DNA from: Nocardioides salarius
GTDB taxonomy: Bacteria; Actinomycetota; Actinomycetes; Propionibacteriales; Nocardioidaceae
Direction: 5' to 3'
NCBI RefSeq assembly: GCF_016907435.1
Contig: NZ_JAFBBZ010000001.1
Coordinates: 4,278,001 to 4,342,000, forward strand
DNA: 64,000 nucleotides
This document shows, in pieces, positions 63,109 through 64,000 of this stretch. The notes beneath the pieces were generated by a model. It made no database searches. It was not told where the DNA came from and worked only from the letters and a program-made list of their open reading frames with translations. How positions within the stretch are numbered: the first letter of the stretch is position 1; the number at the start of each line of letters is the position of its first letter. Position numbers and translations under genes: made by a program.

Positions 63109-64000
63109 GATGCTCCTTGGGGTCCGGGGACGGGATCGGGGGAGTAGCCGCGGTAGCGCGCGGCACGGATGATGATGGAGAAGATGGCGAGGTCGAAGAC
63201 CACCCAGACCATGTTGAAGACGCTGCCGAAGACGTCGGCCTGCCCGACCGCGATCCGCACGACCCCCACGACCATCGCACCGAGCAGCAGGCCCATGGCC
63301 CACAGCTGGGGGCGCACGAGGTGCCAGGCGGGGCCGGTGTCGGCCTGCTTGGTCTTCGGCGTCACCGCGAAGTCCAGGTCCCGGTGCAGGAACACGTTGC
63401 CGAACGCCGACGTGAACGACGTGATCCAGACCGGGAAGAGCGCCAGGGAGTACTGCTGCCCGCGCCAGGTCGGTCGACCGTTCGCCACGACGAGGAACAG
63501 GAGCTGGTTGACGATCAGGAAAGGCACCAGCCGCGCGAAGAAGTCGGTGGAGAGCGCCTTGACCGGAAGCACCCCGATGGTCAGGTAGATGACGGGCGCG
63601 GCGATGTAGACCAGGGCCGCGAACCCGGACAGGTAGCTCCACATCGTGGAGAAGTACATGAGCCGCTGGGCCAGGCTCAGCCCCTTCTGGACCAAGGGGT
63701 TCTCGCGGAACATCACCTGCACGGTGCCCTGGGCCCAGCGCAGCCGTTGCACCAGCATCGTCTGCAGGTCCTCGGGCGCCAGCCCGTGGGCCAGCACCTC
63801 GTCGTGGTAGGCGCTGCGCCACCCCAGGGTGTGCAGGCGCATGCAGGTGGCCATGTCCTCGGTGACCGAGATGGTCGCCAGGGGCATGATCGGCTGCGCC
63901 TCGCCGGTGCGGTCGACGTCGAGTGCTCGCACCAGGGCGTCGACGGTCTCGACGGCCCCCAGGGGGGACAGGTCCCGGGCAGCCATCCGCGCCAACGCCG
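63105..64000 (-). CDS. Cellulose synthase-like family 2 glycosyltransferase, C-terminal part (5' end outside window)
   Basis: The visible ~298 residues include the processive GT2 motifs TED (VTEDMATCMRLHTLGWRSAYHDEVLAHGLAPED) and QxxRW (LVQRLRWAQGTVQV), followed by four to six membrane segments (MYFSTMWSYLSGFAALVYIAAPVIYLTIG, FLIVNQLLFLVV, WAMGLLLGAMVVGVVRIAVG). This is the BcsA-like architecture for synthesis and export of a beta-linked polysaccharide. No PilZ domain is seen at the C-terminus, so cyclic-di-GMP control is not evident; STAS/RsbW control is suggested by the operon. The N-terminal GT-A core lies beyond 64000. Confidence 0.88.
   Translation of the reverse strand, partial: ALARMAARDLSPLGAVETVDALVRALDVDRTGEAQPIMPLATISVTEDMATCMRLHTLGWRSAYHDEVLAHGLAPEDLQTMLVQRLRWAQGTVQVMFRENPLVQKGLSLAQRLMYFSTMWSYLSGFAALVYIAAPVIYLTIGVLPVKALSTDFFARLVPFLIVNQLLFLVVANGRPTWRGQQYSLALFPVWITSFTSAFGNVFLHRDLDFAVTPKTKQADTGPAWHLVRPQLWAMGLLLGAMVVGVVRIAVGQADVFGSVFNMVWVVFDLAIFSIIIRAARYRGYSPDPVPGPQGAS

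Overview
The window is high-GC actinobacterial chromosome. GTG starts are frequent, coding ends overlap by GTGA/ATGA, TAnnnT -10 boxes sit directly in front of start codons, and it carries a mycobacterial-type htdX/fabG4/fadA2 cluster, LigB-type ligase, SCP2 and AlkA-like genes, plus the palindromic 'ggtcgagcag...' intergenic repeats I associate with Nocardioides-type genomes. A Nocardioidaceae chromosome is my best guess (inference).

Positions 1-14,868 are a dense defence island with visibly weaker GC/codon bias than the rest. The + strand carries the end of hsdM, then hsdS and hsdR (type I restriction-modification). These run directly into a second, unusual module: a PD-(D/E)xK nuclease fused to an adenine methyltransferase-like domain with a degraded motif IV (APPF instead of NPPF), an HsdS-like two-domain recognition protein, and a protein with a HEPN-type RNTLSH motif. 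Converging on it from the - strand is an array of a SIR2-APAZ protein, a catalytically dead short Argonaute (together a SPARSA-type NAD-depleting abortive system), a DEAD-like helicase with a C-terminal PD-(D/E)xK nuclease, and a soluble Ser/Thr kinase. The mix of methyltransferase, recognition subunit, nuclease, ATPase and kinase recalls the multi-gene methylation-associated systems (MADS/BREX-like), here physically merged with a short-Argonaute system. The island ends in about 860 bp of apparently non-coding DNA with a strong hairpin and a short stretch resembling the 3' end of a glutamine synthetase gene, a possible attachment site.

From 15.7 to 43 kb lies ordinary chromosome: an RsbQ-like hydrolase with a PAS histidine kinase; aconitase; small transport/thiamine-related genes; an M3 peptidase; an array of five 140-bp palindromic repeats followed by a LexA-boxed orphan gene; Nudix, SMP-30-like and Dxs genes; a lipoprotein metallopeptidase; the fadBA beta-oxidation operon; PAC2 and two tandem TesB thioesterases; a secreted M23 peptidase; and htdX-fabG4 divergent from fadA2 with a TetR gene whose operator sequence recurs at the divergent promoter.

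From 43 to 46 kb is a decayed DUF222/HNH gene and a complete ISL3-family insertion sequence with perfect 8-bp target duplication. From 46 to 59.8 kb are an NRAMP-like transporter, LigB, an enoyl-CoA hydratase behind a KstR-like box, an AlkA-like glycosylase, a double SCP2 protein framed by inverted small repeats, a PLD/cardiolipin synthase, a secreted beta-helix protein, uvrB, an ion channel and an MFS transporter. The right edge (59.8-64 kb, - strand) is a tightly overlapping operon: cellulose-synthase-like glycosyltransferase, STAS protein, RsbW-like kinase, and a GH26 glycosidase fused to an OpgC-type acyltransferase. This looks like an exopolysaccharide locus with its own partner-switching regulators.
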